The notes beneath the pieces are model-generated. The model was not told the origin of the DNA. It saw only the letters and a list, made by a program, of their open reading frames with translations, and searched no databases. DNA of 64,000 bases from Paramicrobacterium fandaimingii. Its GTDB lineage: Bacteria > Actinomycetota > Actinomycetes > Actinomycetales > Microbacteriaceae. Shown here one piece after another: positions 55,292-63,019 of the stretch. The stretch spans positions 2,728,001 through 2,792,000 of the forward strand of contig NZ_CP061170.1 of NCBI RefSeq assembly GCF_011751745.2, given 5' to 3'. A program made the translations under genes and the position numbers. Each line of letters starts with the position of its first letter. Positions within the stretch are counted from its first letter, which is position 1.

Positions 55292-57031
55292 CTACGAGGT
55301 CAGGTCGGCGATCGTCGGGCGTCCGGCGATCTCGTCGATCACGTCGTCTCCGGGGAATGCATCGACGATCGGGGCGTCGATCTCAGCCCGGCTCAGCAGG
55401 TCTTCCATACGACGACGACGGTTACGCGGGATCACTGTGACCACGCGTCCGGTCTTGCCCGCGCGCCCCGTGCGGCCCGAGCGGTGCAGGTACGTCTTGT
55501 ACTCATCGGGCATGTCTGCCTGAATCACGAGGGTGATGTCGTCGACATGGATGCCGCGTGCGGCAACGTCCGTGGCGACGAGCACCTTCACCCGACCAGA
55601 GGTGAGTCGTTCGAGGTTGCGCTGACGGCGACCCTGGCTGAGGTCACCGTGAAGGGCGACGGCTCGCACTCCCGTGTCTTCGAGCTCGTCGACGAGCTGC
55701 TCGGCATAGGCGCGGGTGCGTGTGAAGATCAGTGTCTTCTCGTCGCGGTTCGCGAGTTCTGAGAGCAGCTGCACCTTGTCTTCGCGCAAGGCAACGAGCA
55801 CGCGGTGGTCGATGCTGCCTGAGTCCTGGTCTTCGCCGGCGACTTCGTGCACTACCGGGTTGACGAGAAATTCGGTCACGAGCGCGGCGACGCCGGTGTC
55901 GAGCGTTGCCGAGAACAGCAGCTTCTGCCCCTTGGGCGCCGTGCGCCGCAGAATGCGCTGCACGGGCTCGAGGAACCCGAGGTCGCACATGTGGTCGGCC
56001 TCATCAAGAACGGAGACCTTCACATCAGAGAGGTCAAGGCGACCCTGCTCGATAAGGTCTTCGATGCGACCCGGTGTGCCGATCACAATGTCGACGCCGC
56101 GCTTCAGCGCGCCGACCTGCCGGCCCTGGGGAACGCCGCCGTAGATCTGCGTGGTGAACAGGCCGACGCTGCGAGCGATCGGCTGCACCGTGCGATCGAG
56201 CTGCAGAGCAAGCTCTCGCGTCGGGGCGAGAATGAGCGCGCGGGGCTTACGGCCCATGTCACGCTTTGTTCCACCACGGTTCTCGAGCAGCCGCTCGACA
56301 AGGGGGGCGCCGAACGCGATTGTCTTGCCGCTGCCTGTGCGTCCACGGCCGAGAACGTCTTTGCCCGCGAGAACGTCGGGGATCGTTGCTGCTTGAATCG
56401 GGAACGGGGATGCTGCGCCCAGCTCGCCGAGCGTGCGAACAATGTTCTGGCCGAGACCGAGATCGCCGAAGCTCACGCCCTCAACGTCTGACGCTTGGAT
56501 CGCGTCAGCCTCGAGGCGCTCGAGCACGACGTCATCCTGCGGGGTGAAGTGCTGCTGTGCCTTGTGCGAGTCGAATGAATCGCGGCGCTGCGGCCGCTCG
56601 TCACGGTTGTGGTTGCGACGCTGCGGGCGATCGTCACGCGCGACGTTGCGACGCTGGGTCCGGTCATCCCGCTCGAACCGACGCTGCGGCCGGTCATCAC
56701 GGCGGGGGCGGTCGTCTCTGTCGAACTGACGCTTCTGCGGCCGATCGTCTCGATCGAAGCGACGCTGCGGGCGGTCGTCGCGCTCGGATGAGCGACGCTC
56801 GTCACGACGGTCACCAGCTCGACGCTGTTCGGCGCGCTCGGCGCGCTCGGCGGCATCCCAACGATTTTTCTTCGGGGCTTCTTCCGGCGCACGGTATCCG
56901 CGATGCCCCGGGCTGCGGCTGCCCGGTCTCGGGCCGCCCTTCTTCGCCTGGTGCGCGCGGCGGTTTGCCATGTAGTCAGGGTCGAAATTGCGGGCGGGGC
57001 GACCGCCTGCGGGCTTCTTGTTCTTCGGCAT
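55292..57031 (-). CDS. DEAD-box RNA helicase with RDDRPQRR repeat arm
   Basis: A 579-residue RNA helicase. The N-terminal about 165 residues are a basic, low-complexity arm of DDRPQRR/RFERDDR repeats, probably RNA-binding. The helicase core has GRGRTGSGKT (motif I), PTRELALQL, DEADHMCDLGF (motif II), SAT, and HRSGRTGRAGKTG (motif VI). Cold-shock or rRNA remodelling roles are usual for such proteins. Its 5' region 57032-57384 is long and could carry cold-responsive leader RNA. Some of the N-terminal repeat may be unstable by slippage. Confidence 0.92.
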   Translation of the reverse strand: MPKNKKPAGGRPARNFDPDYMANRRAHQAKKGGPRPGSRSPGHRGYRAPEEAPKKNRWDAAERAERAEQRRAGDRRDERRSSERDDRPQRRFDRDDRPQKRQFDRDDRPRRDDRPQRRFERDDRTQRRNVARDDRPQRRNHNRDERPQRRDSFDSHKAQQHFTPQDDVVLERLEADAIQASDVEGVSFGDLGLGQNIVRTLGELGAASPFPIQAATIPDVLAGKDVLGRGRTGSGKTIAFGAPLVERLLENRGGTKRDMGRKPRALILAPTRELALQLDRTVQPIARSVGLFTTQIYGGVPQGRQVGALKRGVDIVIGTPGRIEDLIEQGRLDLSDVKVSVLDEADHMCDLGFLEPVQRILRRTAPKGQKLLFSATLDTGVAALVTEFLVNPVVHEVAGEDQDSGSIDHRVLVALREDKVQLLSELANRDEKTLIFTRTRAYAEQLVDELEDTGVRAVALHGDLSQGRRQRNLERLTSGRVKVLVATDVAARGIHVDDITLVIQADMPDEYKTYLHRSGRTGRAGKTGRVVTVIPRNRRRRMEDLLSRAEIDAPIVDAFPGDDVIDEIAGRPTIADLTS

Positions 57032-57384
57032 CGTGTGCTTTCCGGGTTGTTCTCATGCATGAAACGTACAGAACCGCGCGCTGCATAGGCGCGGCATTCA
57101 TAACCCGGGCGTTCAGTGGCCGGGACCGTTCACATCGTGTGTGTTCGCATCTCGTTCTCGAGAGCAATCCGGCCCAACAGACTTACAAACCCATCCGCAC
57201 ACAGCGCGGTGTCCAGAGCCGACCTTTCAACATTAGAGGGAAAGACCTGAGAACGGGCACAAAAAACAAAAATCGAACGCGCCTACTACCTCCGCGCCGA
57301 ATGTACGCGTATGGTGACTCGCAACCGGTCCTTATAGACAGGTTGGGCGGGTCACAAGTCTGCCCCTGAGAGAAGGGCGTCACC
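57032..57384. other. 353-bp gene-free region between divergent genes
   Basis: No gene fits here. The helicase side holds a CCGCGC/GCGCGG hairpin (57074-57079 and 57089-57094) that would sit in its leader. An AT-richer patch (57244-57275, with runs of A) lies near the middle. I see no known riboswitch, tRNA or repeat. The region must contain the promoters of both the helicase and the GlsB-like gene. Confidence 0.4.
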
Positions 57385-57654
57385 ATGAATTTCATTGCAT
57401 TTCTCATTCTCGGACTCATCGCCGGTGCCATCGCAAAGATGATCCTGCCCGGCAAGCAGGGCGGCGGCTGGATCGTCACCCTCCTCCTCGGGGTTGTTGG
57501 TGCCTTCCTCGGAGGCTGGCTCGGCAACGTGATCTTCGGGGTCGGCGTTGACGAGTTCTGGAGCATCTCGAGCTGGCTGCTCGCCATCGGCGGCGCCATT
57601 ATCGTGCTGCTGATCTGGGGCCTCATCTTCGGCCGAAAGAGCAAAACCGCATAA
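57385..57654 (+). CDS. GlsB/YeaQ/YmgE-family small membrane protein
   Basis: An 89-residue protein with three hydrophobic helices and Gly-rich turns (ILGLIAGAIAKMILPGKQGG, VVGAFLGGWLGNVIFG, GAIIVLLIWGLIFG), the transglycosylase-associated/GlsB pattern linked to stress. ATG at 57385 with GAAGGG upstream. It is monocistronic, followed by a strong terminator. Confidence 0.92.
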   Translation: MNFIAFLILGLIAGAIAKMILPGKQGGGWIVTLLLGVVGAFLGGWLGNVIFGVGVDEFWSISSWLLAIGGAIIVLLIWGLIFGRKSKTA

Positions 57655-57676
57655 TCCCCGCTCACCCACGCTGATT

Positions 57677-57710
57677 GCGACCCCCGGGCTCACACCCGGG
57701 GGTCGCTTTA
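57677..57710 (+). terminator. Intrinsic terminator after the GlsB-like gene
   Basis: Perfect 12-bp stem GCGACCCCCGGG/CCCGGGGGTCGC with a 6-nt loop, then TTTA. Confidence 0.88.
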
Positions 57711-57772
57711 TGTCGTCACGTTCATACCACCGGGCGATGTCGAGCGAACACGCCGCGTGACAGGATGCTTGC

Positions 57773-58993
57773 ATGGTTCAGCAGCGCACTTTCCCCCTCT
57801 GGCTGTGGATAACAGTTGGCAGCGTCTCCGTTGCGCTGTATTCCATTGCCGTTCCCGTCAGCTCCGCTCTCTATCAGGTGCCCGTTGCCGTCGCTTTCGC
57901 CTTCTCGGCACTCATTTGCGGCGCGCTCCCTCTTGCGCTGCTCAAGCCGCGCCTGGCGATCGGACTCTTCCTCGTCGGTTTGCTTGGCAACGGAATTCTC
58001 GCCGGGAGCGGGCGCGACCCCTTCTGGCCGTGGCCGATCCCTGTCACCGAGATCATCACGCTTGCTCTTCTGATTGCCCTCGTCGTCTATCGACAAGGAT
58101 GGATGCTCGGTGTGGTCACCTGGTCGCTTGCGCTTGCCGTCGCCCTCGCCATCCCCCCGCTCTCCGGCGGCACTCCGGCCGTGTCATTCGGAGCGATTCT
58201 TGCCGACCTGATCGTGACGTTCTCGATTGCCGCCGCCGCACTGGGGTTCGCTTTTCTTGTCGTCGGCCGAAACCAGATCAGAGACGAACTTGCTCGCGAA
58301 AAGGAGGTGTCCGCCGAGGAGCAAGCGCGCCGACAGCTCATCGAGGAGCGTTCGCGCATCGCCAGAGAGCTGCACGACGTCGTCGCTCACAGCATGTCGG
58401 TCATTCAGGTGCAGGCGTCGACGGCAAAGTACCGCGTGAGCGACCTCGGCGACCCCGCCATCGCGGAGTTCGACGACATCGCCGCATCCGCCCGCTCTGC
58501 CCTTGCCGAAATGCGTCGATTGCTCGGCACGCTCCGCCCGGACGGCGAGGAGGCCGAGAGAATGCCGCAGCGAACGATCGGCGATGTTCCCGGTCTCATC
58601 GAAAGCGCCAGACGCGCGGGAGTTCCCATCGATCTCAGCATCGATGATGACCTGCGCGGAGCTCCGCTTTCGGCTCAGGTAGCTGTCTTCCGCATCGTGC
58701 AGGAGGCGATCAGCAATGCATTGCGGCACGCCCCCGGCTCTCGTGTGAGCGTCGGGATCGCCCAGAGCAACACGTCTGGCGTCGTCGTCTCCGTCATCAA
58801 TTCCGCACCACAATCGACCCCCGTCGATGCCGCGGGAGGCGGTCACGGGATCATCGGGATGCGCGAACGCACGTCGATGCTCGGCGGTCAGCTCGAAACT
58901 CACGCGACGCCTGAGGGAGGATGGATCGTGCACGCCGTGCTACCGTTCGACGCGGATGCAGGTGCTTCTGTCCGTGCTGAAGGGAACGCATGA
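57773..58993 (+). CDS. Sensor histidine kinase (NarL/LiaS type)
   Basis: A 406-residue membrane kinase. About five hydrophobic helices (10-165) with no large extracellular domain precede HisKA_3 with phospho-acceptor His201 in RSRIARELHDVVAHSMSV. The ATPase domain contains RIVQEAISNALRHA and GHGIIGMRERTSMLGG. It pairs with the response regulator downstream by a 4-nt overlap. The signal is unknown; the short sensor fits an intramembrane-sensing type. Confidence 0.92.
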   Translation: MVQQRTFPLWLWITVGSVSVALYSIAVPVSSALYQVPVAVAFAFSALICGALPLALLKPRLAIGLFLVGLLGNGILAGSGRDPFWPWPIPVTEIITLALLIALVVYRQGWMLGVVTWSLALAVALAIPPLSGGTPAVSFGAILADLIVTFSIAAAALGFAFLVVGRNQIRDELAREKEVSAEEQARRQLIEERSRIARELHDVVAHSMSVIQVQASTAKYRVSDLGDPAIAEFDDIAASARSALAEMRRLLGTLRPDGEEAERMPQRTIGDVPGLIESARRAGVPIDLSIDDDLRGAPLSAQVAVFRIVQEAISNALRHAPGSRVSVGIAQSNTSGVVVSVINSAPQSTPVDAAGGGHGIIGMRERTSMLGGQLETHATPEGGWIVHAVLPFDADAGASVRAEGNA

Positions 58994-59661
58994 CCATCTC
59001 CGTTGTCATCGCTGATGACCAGACAATGGTGCGCGCAGGATTTGCCGCGCTTCTCGACGCGCAAAACGGCATTCAGGTCGTCGGCCAGGCAGCAGACGGC
59101 GCGGAGGCCGTCGACCTTGTCCGCCGCGAGAAGCCGGATGTCGTCCTCATGGACGTCAGGATGCCCGAGCTCGACGGCCTCGAGGCGACCCGGCGCATTC
59201 TCTCCCCTGCGCATCCTCTGCCCCACGTGCCGCGTGTGATCATGCTCACGACCTTCGACATCGATGACTACGTCTACGAGGCTCTCCAGTCGGGAGCGAG
59301 CGGCTTTCTGCTGAAAGACTCGCTGCCAGACGAGCTGGTGCAGGCCGTGCGCGTCGTCGCCGCAGGTGACGCCTTGCTCGCGCCGAGCATCACCAGGCGG
59401 CTCATCGAGCAGTTCGGGCAGAGTCGACCGACGACGCCGCGAGCGAACCTCGAGTTGAATGCCCTCACGGCGCGCGAACGCGAGGTGCTCACGCTCATCG
59501 GATCCGGGCGGTCAAACGGCGAGATTTCCGCCGATCTGTTCATCTCAGAGCAGACGGTGAAAACCCACGTCGGAAAGATTCTGCAGAAGCTCCAGCTGCG
59601 TGATCGCGTGCACGCGGTGATCTTCGCGTACGACGCCGGATTGGTCGCGCCCGCAAGCTGA
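58990..59661 (+). CDS. NarL/LuxR-type response regulator
   Basis: A 223-residue regulator with receiver phospho-acceptor Asp55 (VVLMDVRMPELDGLEA), acidic pair Asp9/Asp10 and Lys in LLKDS. The C-terminal LuxR helix-turn-helix is LTAREREVLTLIGSGRSNGEI. It partners the kinase just upstream. The target genes are not evident in the window. Confidence 0.93.
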   Translation: MTISVVIADDQTMVRAGFAALLDAQNGIQVVGQAADGAEAVDLVRREKPDVVLMDVRMPELDGLEATRRILSPAHPLPHVPRVIMLTTFDIDDYVYEALQSGASGFLLKDSLPDELVQAVRVVAAGDALLAPSITRRLIEQFGQSRPTTPRANLELNALTAREREVLTLIGSGRSNGEISADLFISEQTVKTHVGKILQKLQLRDRVHAVIFAYDAGLVAPAS

Positions 59662-59756
59662 GTGTGAATGGCCTGACAATGGCTGGGCATGGCTTGAACT
59701 GCGGCGCTCGCTGAGGAATCGTGGCACGGACATACCCGCAACCGGAAGGAGAGCTT

Positions 59757-60050
59757 GTGCTCACCCTCACCGACAATGCAAGCACCATCGTCAAGACGAT
59801 TGCCTCTCAGGCGACAGGCGAAGACGATGCAGGACTGCGAATCAGCAGCCAGACGGAGCCAGGCAGCGGCGATTTCGCCGTCGACGTGGCCGCGTCTCCG
59901 GAAACCGACGATCAGGTGGTTGAGGCCGCTGGCGCGAGGGTCTTCCTCGAGGAGGGCGCAGCCGTCGCCCTTGATGACAAGGTACTCGACGCCGAAGTCA
60001 ACGCCGAAGGTGCCGTGAGCTTCTCGATCGGCAACCAGCAGACCGTCTGA
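59757..60050 (+). CDS. HesB/IscA-like protein lacking cysteines
   Basis: A 97-residue protein with the HesB/IscA fold pattern (LTLTDNASTIVKTIA, AGLRISSQTEPGSGDFAVDVA, VFLEEGAAVALDDKVLDAE). No Cys is present, so the three ligands of true IscA are missing and it cannot bind an Fe-S cluster in the usual way. The GTG at 59757 has AAGGAG 5 nt upstream. Such Cys-less versions occur in actinobacteria; the function is unknown. Confidence 0.8.
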   Translation: MLTLTDNASTIVKTIASQATGEDDAGLRISSQTEPGSGDFAVDVAASPETDDQVVEAAGARVFLEEGAAVALDDKVLDAEVNAEGAVSFSIGNQQTV

Positions 60051-60065
60051 GTCTCTCGAACTTCT

Positions 60066-60107
60066 CGCTGCCTCATCCCCTCGTAGGGGTGAGGCAGCGT
60101 TGTTTTT
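60066..60107 (+). terminator. Intrinsic terminator
   Basis: Stem CGCTGCCTCA/TGAGGCAGCG with inner CCCC/GGGG and one bulged T, loop TCGTA, followed by TTGTTTTT. It ends the HesB-like transcript. Confidence 0.9.
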
Positions 60108-60181
60108 CACCCCGCCGTCCGATGCCCTCGTGGGCATCTGCTCCATAGTCTCCTCAGTAGCTCATCTACGAGGAGGCTCTC

Positions 60182-61504
60182 ATGACCACGCTTGCACCGC
60201 TCCAGGCCATCAGCACCGGACGCCAGCGATCGTCTCGCGATGCCGGAATCGACCTGGTGCGTGCCGCGAGCCTCGCCGTCGTTGTTGCGCTGCATTCTCT
60301 GATGGTCGGCATCAGCCTCGGGCCGAACGGTGCCGTCTTCGAGAACGCCGCCGAAGGGCACGCGTGGTTCGTTCCCGTGTCCTTCTTCGTGCAGGTGATG
60401 CCCCTCTTCTTCATCGTTGGGGGCTTCTCAACGCGTCTCGCCTACCGCTCGGCACGGTCGCGTGGCACGGGACCCGCGGCATTCATCGCCGGTCGCGTAC
60501 AACGTCTGCTCGGACCCGCCATCGTCATGATAGCCGTCGTCGGCGCCTCTCTCCTCGTCATGACGATCGCCGGCATTCCCTCAGACATGGTCGCCGAAGC
60601 CGGCTTCCGCATCAGCCAGCCCCTGTGGTTCCTCGGCGTGTACCTGGGCATCCAGGCGCTCGCTCCGGCGATGATCGCCGGGCACGAGCGGGCACCGCGC
60701 CTGATGCTCGGCCTCCTTGCGCTCTCCGTCGTCGGCGTGGACGTCGCAGCGGCGACGACGGGCATCGGCGGGATTGCTCTTCTGAACCTGGGCTTCGTCT
60801 GGCTTCTCGTACAGCAGCTCGGCTTCTGGCTCGCCGACGGCAGCATCGATTCGCTGAGCGTTGGCGCTCGAGCATTCATCGGCATCGGCGCTCTCGCCGT
60901 GCTGCTCGCCGTCACCGCGGCCGGAATCTACCCGGCCAACATGTACGCCGGCCTGAACCCGCCGTCTGCGGCACTCGTGCTGCTCGGCATCACGCAGCTT
61001 GCCGCCCTGTCGCTTGCACGGCCATGGCTGCGACGCGTCGCCGAGCGCGAGCTCGTACGCGAGGTGGCGTCGTGGATCAACGGGCGCTCGATGACGATCT
61101 ATCTCTGGCACATGCCCGTGCTCATCGTGCTCGCCGCGATCGGACTCGTTGGAGCTATCAATGGAGTGCTCCCCCTCCCAGACCCGGGTACGGGCGCCTG
61201 GTGGGCCACGCGACCGCTCTGGATCGCGATTGCCTTCGCGGTCACGGCCATCGTCTCGCAGCTCACCGGGCGCTGGGAGCGACGAGCAATGCCGACTCCA
61301 ACAGCATCCACTCGTCGTGCCGTCGTCGCAAGCATCGCCGGGGTTCTCGGCGCTGTTGTTCTGCTGGTCAGCGGCATCACCGTTGTGACGGCGATCGTCA
61401 GCGTGCTGCTGATGCGCGTCGCGCTGAGCAACGCCACAAACCCTCCTCTGGGTGGACGCGAGCGATACCAGAGGGTGATGCCCGCACACCTGCCAACCGC
61501 ATAG
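60182..61504 (+). CDS. Acyltransferase-3 family membrane protein
   Basis: A 440-residue membrane acyltransferase with about ten hydrophobic helices. The early catalytic region is GIDLVRAASLAVVVALHSLM, with the conserved His, and FFVQVMPLFFIVGGFSTRLA follows. These enzymes O-acylate sugars or lipids at the membrane. The ATG at 60182 follows GAGGAGG. It could modify surface glycans, but it is 29 kb from the EPS genes. Confidence 0.88.
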   Translation: MTTLAPLQAISTGRQRSSRDAGIDLVRAASLAVVVALHSLMVGISLGPNGAVFENAAEGHAWFVPVSFFVQVMPLFFIVGGFSTRLAYRSARSRGTGPAAFIAGRVQRLLGPAIVMIAVVGASLLVMTIAGIPSDMVAEAGFRISQPLWFLGVYLGIQALAPAMIAGHERAPRLMLGLLALSVVGVDVAAATTGIGGIALLNLGFVWLLVQQLGFWLADGSIDSLSVGARAFIGIGALAVLLAVTAAGIYPANMYAGLNPPSAALVLLGITQLAALSLARPWLRRVAERELVREVASWINGRSMTIYLWHMPVLIVLAAIGLVGAINGVLPLPDPGTGAWWATRPLWIAIAFAVTAIVSQLTGRWERRAMPTPTASTRRAVVASIAGVLGAVVLLVSGITVVTAIVSVLLMRVALSNATNPPLGGRERYQRVMPAHLPTA

Positions 61505-61513
61505 CTTTCAAGA

Positions 61514-62179
61514 GTGGACATCGTGAACGACTTCATCATGCAGGCAATCTCCTCGCCATGGCTGTATGCAGTGATGTTTGCTGTAGCCGTTATCGACGGC
61601 TTCTTCCCGCCGATTCCAAGCGAGACAGTGCTTGTCGCTGCGGCTGCCGTCGCGGCGTCGACGGGCGGGACGAATCTCGTATTGCTCTGTGCCGTTGCCG
61701 CCATCGGCGCAGCGATCGGCGACAATATCGCGTTCGCGATCGGCCGGAGCCTCGGCACTCGTCGCTTCAGGTGGATGCGCCGCCCACGGATCGCTGCCTC
61801 GTTCGACTGGGCAAGCCGCACGCTCGATCGGTCGGGAGCCGGGCTGATCCTCGGCGCGCGCTACATTCCGGTCGGCCGGGTTGCGGTCAACATGACCGCG
61901 GGAGCGCTGCGCTACCCGCGTCGCCGCTTCATTCCCGTGAGCGTTGTCGCCGGAGCGATGTGGGCCGCGTACTCCGCGTGCATCGGACTGATCGCCGGCA
62001 ATCTCGTGAAGGACAATCCGCTGCTCGGTGCGCTGATCGGCATTGTGCTTGCCCTGCTGATCGGCTTCGTGATCGACCGCGTCGCCTCTGCTCGACGCAA
62101 GCGCCGTGAGCTGCGAGGGCTCTCACCCGAGCTCGACGCCGCGCGGGAGCCCGCCCGGGTTCCCGCGGATGCGCCGTGA
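61514..62179 (+). CDS. DedA/VTT-family membrane protein
   Basis: A 221-residue VTT-domain protein. The hallmark FFPPIPSETVL is followed by GDNIAFAIGRSLGTR and the re-entrant region GARYIPVGRVAVNMTAGALR. Some DedA proteins flip undecaprenyl phosphate or phosphatidylethanolamine. GTG at 61514 (or 61523). The last 57 nt overlap the convergent iclR-like gene. Confidence 0.92.
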   Translation: MDIVNDFIMQAISSPWLYAVMFAVAVIDGFFPPIPSETVLVAAAAVAASTGGTNLVLLCAVAAIGAAIGDNIAFAIGRSLGTRRFRWMRRPRIAASFDWASRTLDRSGAGLILGARYIPVGRVAVNMTAGALRYPRRRFIPVSVVAGAMWAAYSACIGLIAGNLVKDNPLLGALIGIVLALLIGFVIDRVASARRKRRELRGLSPELDAAREPARVPADAP

Positions 62180-62905
62180 CAGCTCTCGCGCAACAGCTGC
62201 GATTCGCTCGACGTGGTCTCGCGGTTCGACCCTGCCTCGCTCGACGGTAACGGCGATGGATGCCGCTGGCCAGCCGACGTGGTCTGTGACAACCACTCCG
62301 ATCGAGGCAAGGCCGCGCGTGATCTCACCGTCTTCGGAGGCAAAGCCGCTGCGCTGCGTCTCGTCGAGCAGCCGCCGCAGCTCCGAATAGCGGCGCGGGC
62401 CGAGCCCGGTGCGATCGACAAACGCCGCCGCGTCGGGAAAGAGAGCGCGCACCTGGTGCTTGGGCAGCTGAGCGAGCATGGCACGACCCGTTGCCGCGAG
62501 ATGAGCGGGAAGACGCACACCGACATCGCTCACGAGGTGCGGCCGGCGCGGCGCGCGCTCTTCCACGATGTACAGCACGTCACGGCCGTGCAGCACGGCG
62601 AGGTGTGCGTTCTCGCCGATGTCATCGACGAGCGCCGCAAGCAAGGGCCGGCCGAGCCGACTTAGCGGCTCGTGCCGTGCGTAGCCGCTCGACAACTCGA
62701 ATGCCGCGACGCCGAGGCCCCAGCGACGCTCTTCAGGAAGGTGCACGACGTAACCCTGCCTCTGCATCTCGGCGAGCAGCTGGTAGACGCTGGAGCGCGG
62801 CAGCCCCACACTCGACGCGATGCGGGCCGCGGCGACGGGCCCACGCTGCCTCGCAAGGTAGGTCAGAATGCGCAGCGTCTGGTCGGCTGCGGGAGCTTTG
62901 CTCAT
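62123..62905 (-). CDS. IclR-family regulator
   Basis: A 260-residue regulator with an N-terminal winged helix (DQTLRILTYLARQRGPVAAARIASSVGLPRSSVYQLL) and a C-terminal effector domain (HLVSDVGVRLPAHLAATGRAML). ATG at 62905 with GGAGG 5-6 nt upstream. Divergent from hutH, so it probably controls histidine use through the palindrome at 62949. Confidence 0.92.
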   Translation of the reverse strand: MSKAPAADQTLRILTYLARQRGPVAAARIASSVGLPRSSVYQLLAEMQRQGYVVHLPEERRWGLGVAAFELSSGYARHEPLSRLGRPLLAALVDDIGENAHLAVLHGRDVLYIVEERAPRRPHLVSDVGVRLPAHLAATGRAMLAQLPKHQVRALFPDAAAFVDRTGLGPRRYSELRRLLDETQRSGFASEDGEITRGLASIGVVVTDHVGWPAASIAVTVERGRVEPRDHVERIAAVARELSRRIRGNPGGLPRGVELG

Positions 62906-62948
62906 GCGGCATCCTCCACTCCGTGCGCTAACCACGATACAGGGAACG

Positions 62949-62966
62949 TGTCCGGCATACCGGACA
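62949..62966. promoter_or_regulatory. TGTCCGG-N4-CCGGACA operator
   Basis: A perfect 7-4-7 inverted repeat in the 114-bp region between the divergent iclR-like and hutH genes, 44 bp and 54 bp from the two starts. It is the probable IclR-type binding site. Confidence 0.7.
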
Positions 62967-63019
62967 GTGCCGCAATGATTCCTGTTCTCGCGTGCCCCGC
63001 CGTGATGTGGAATCGAGAT

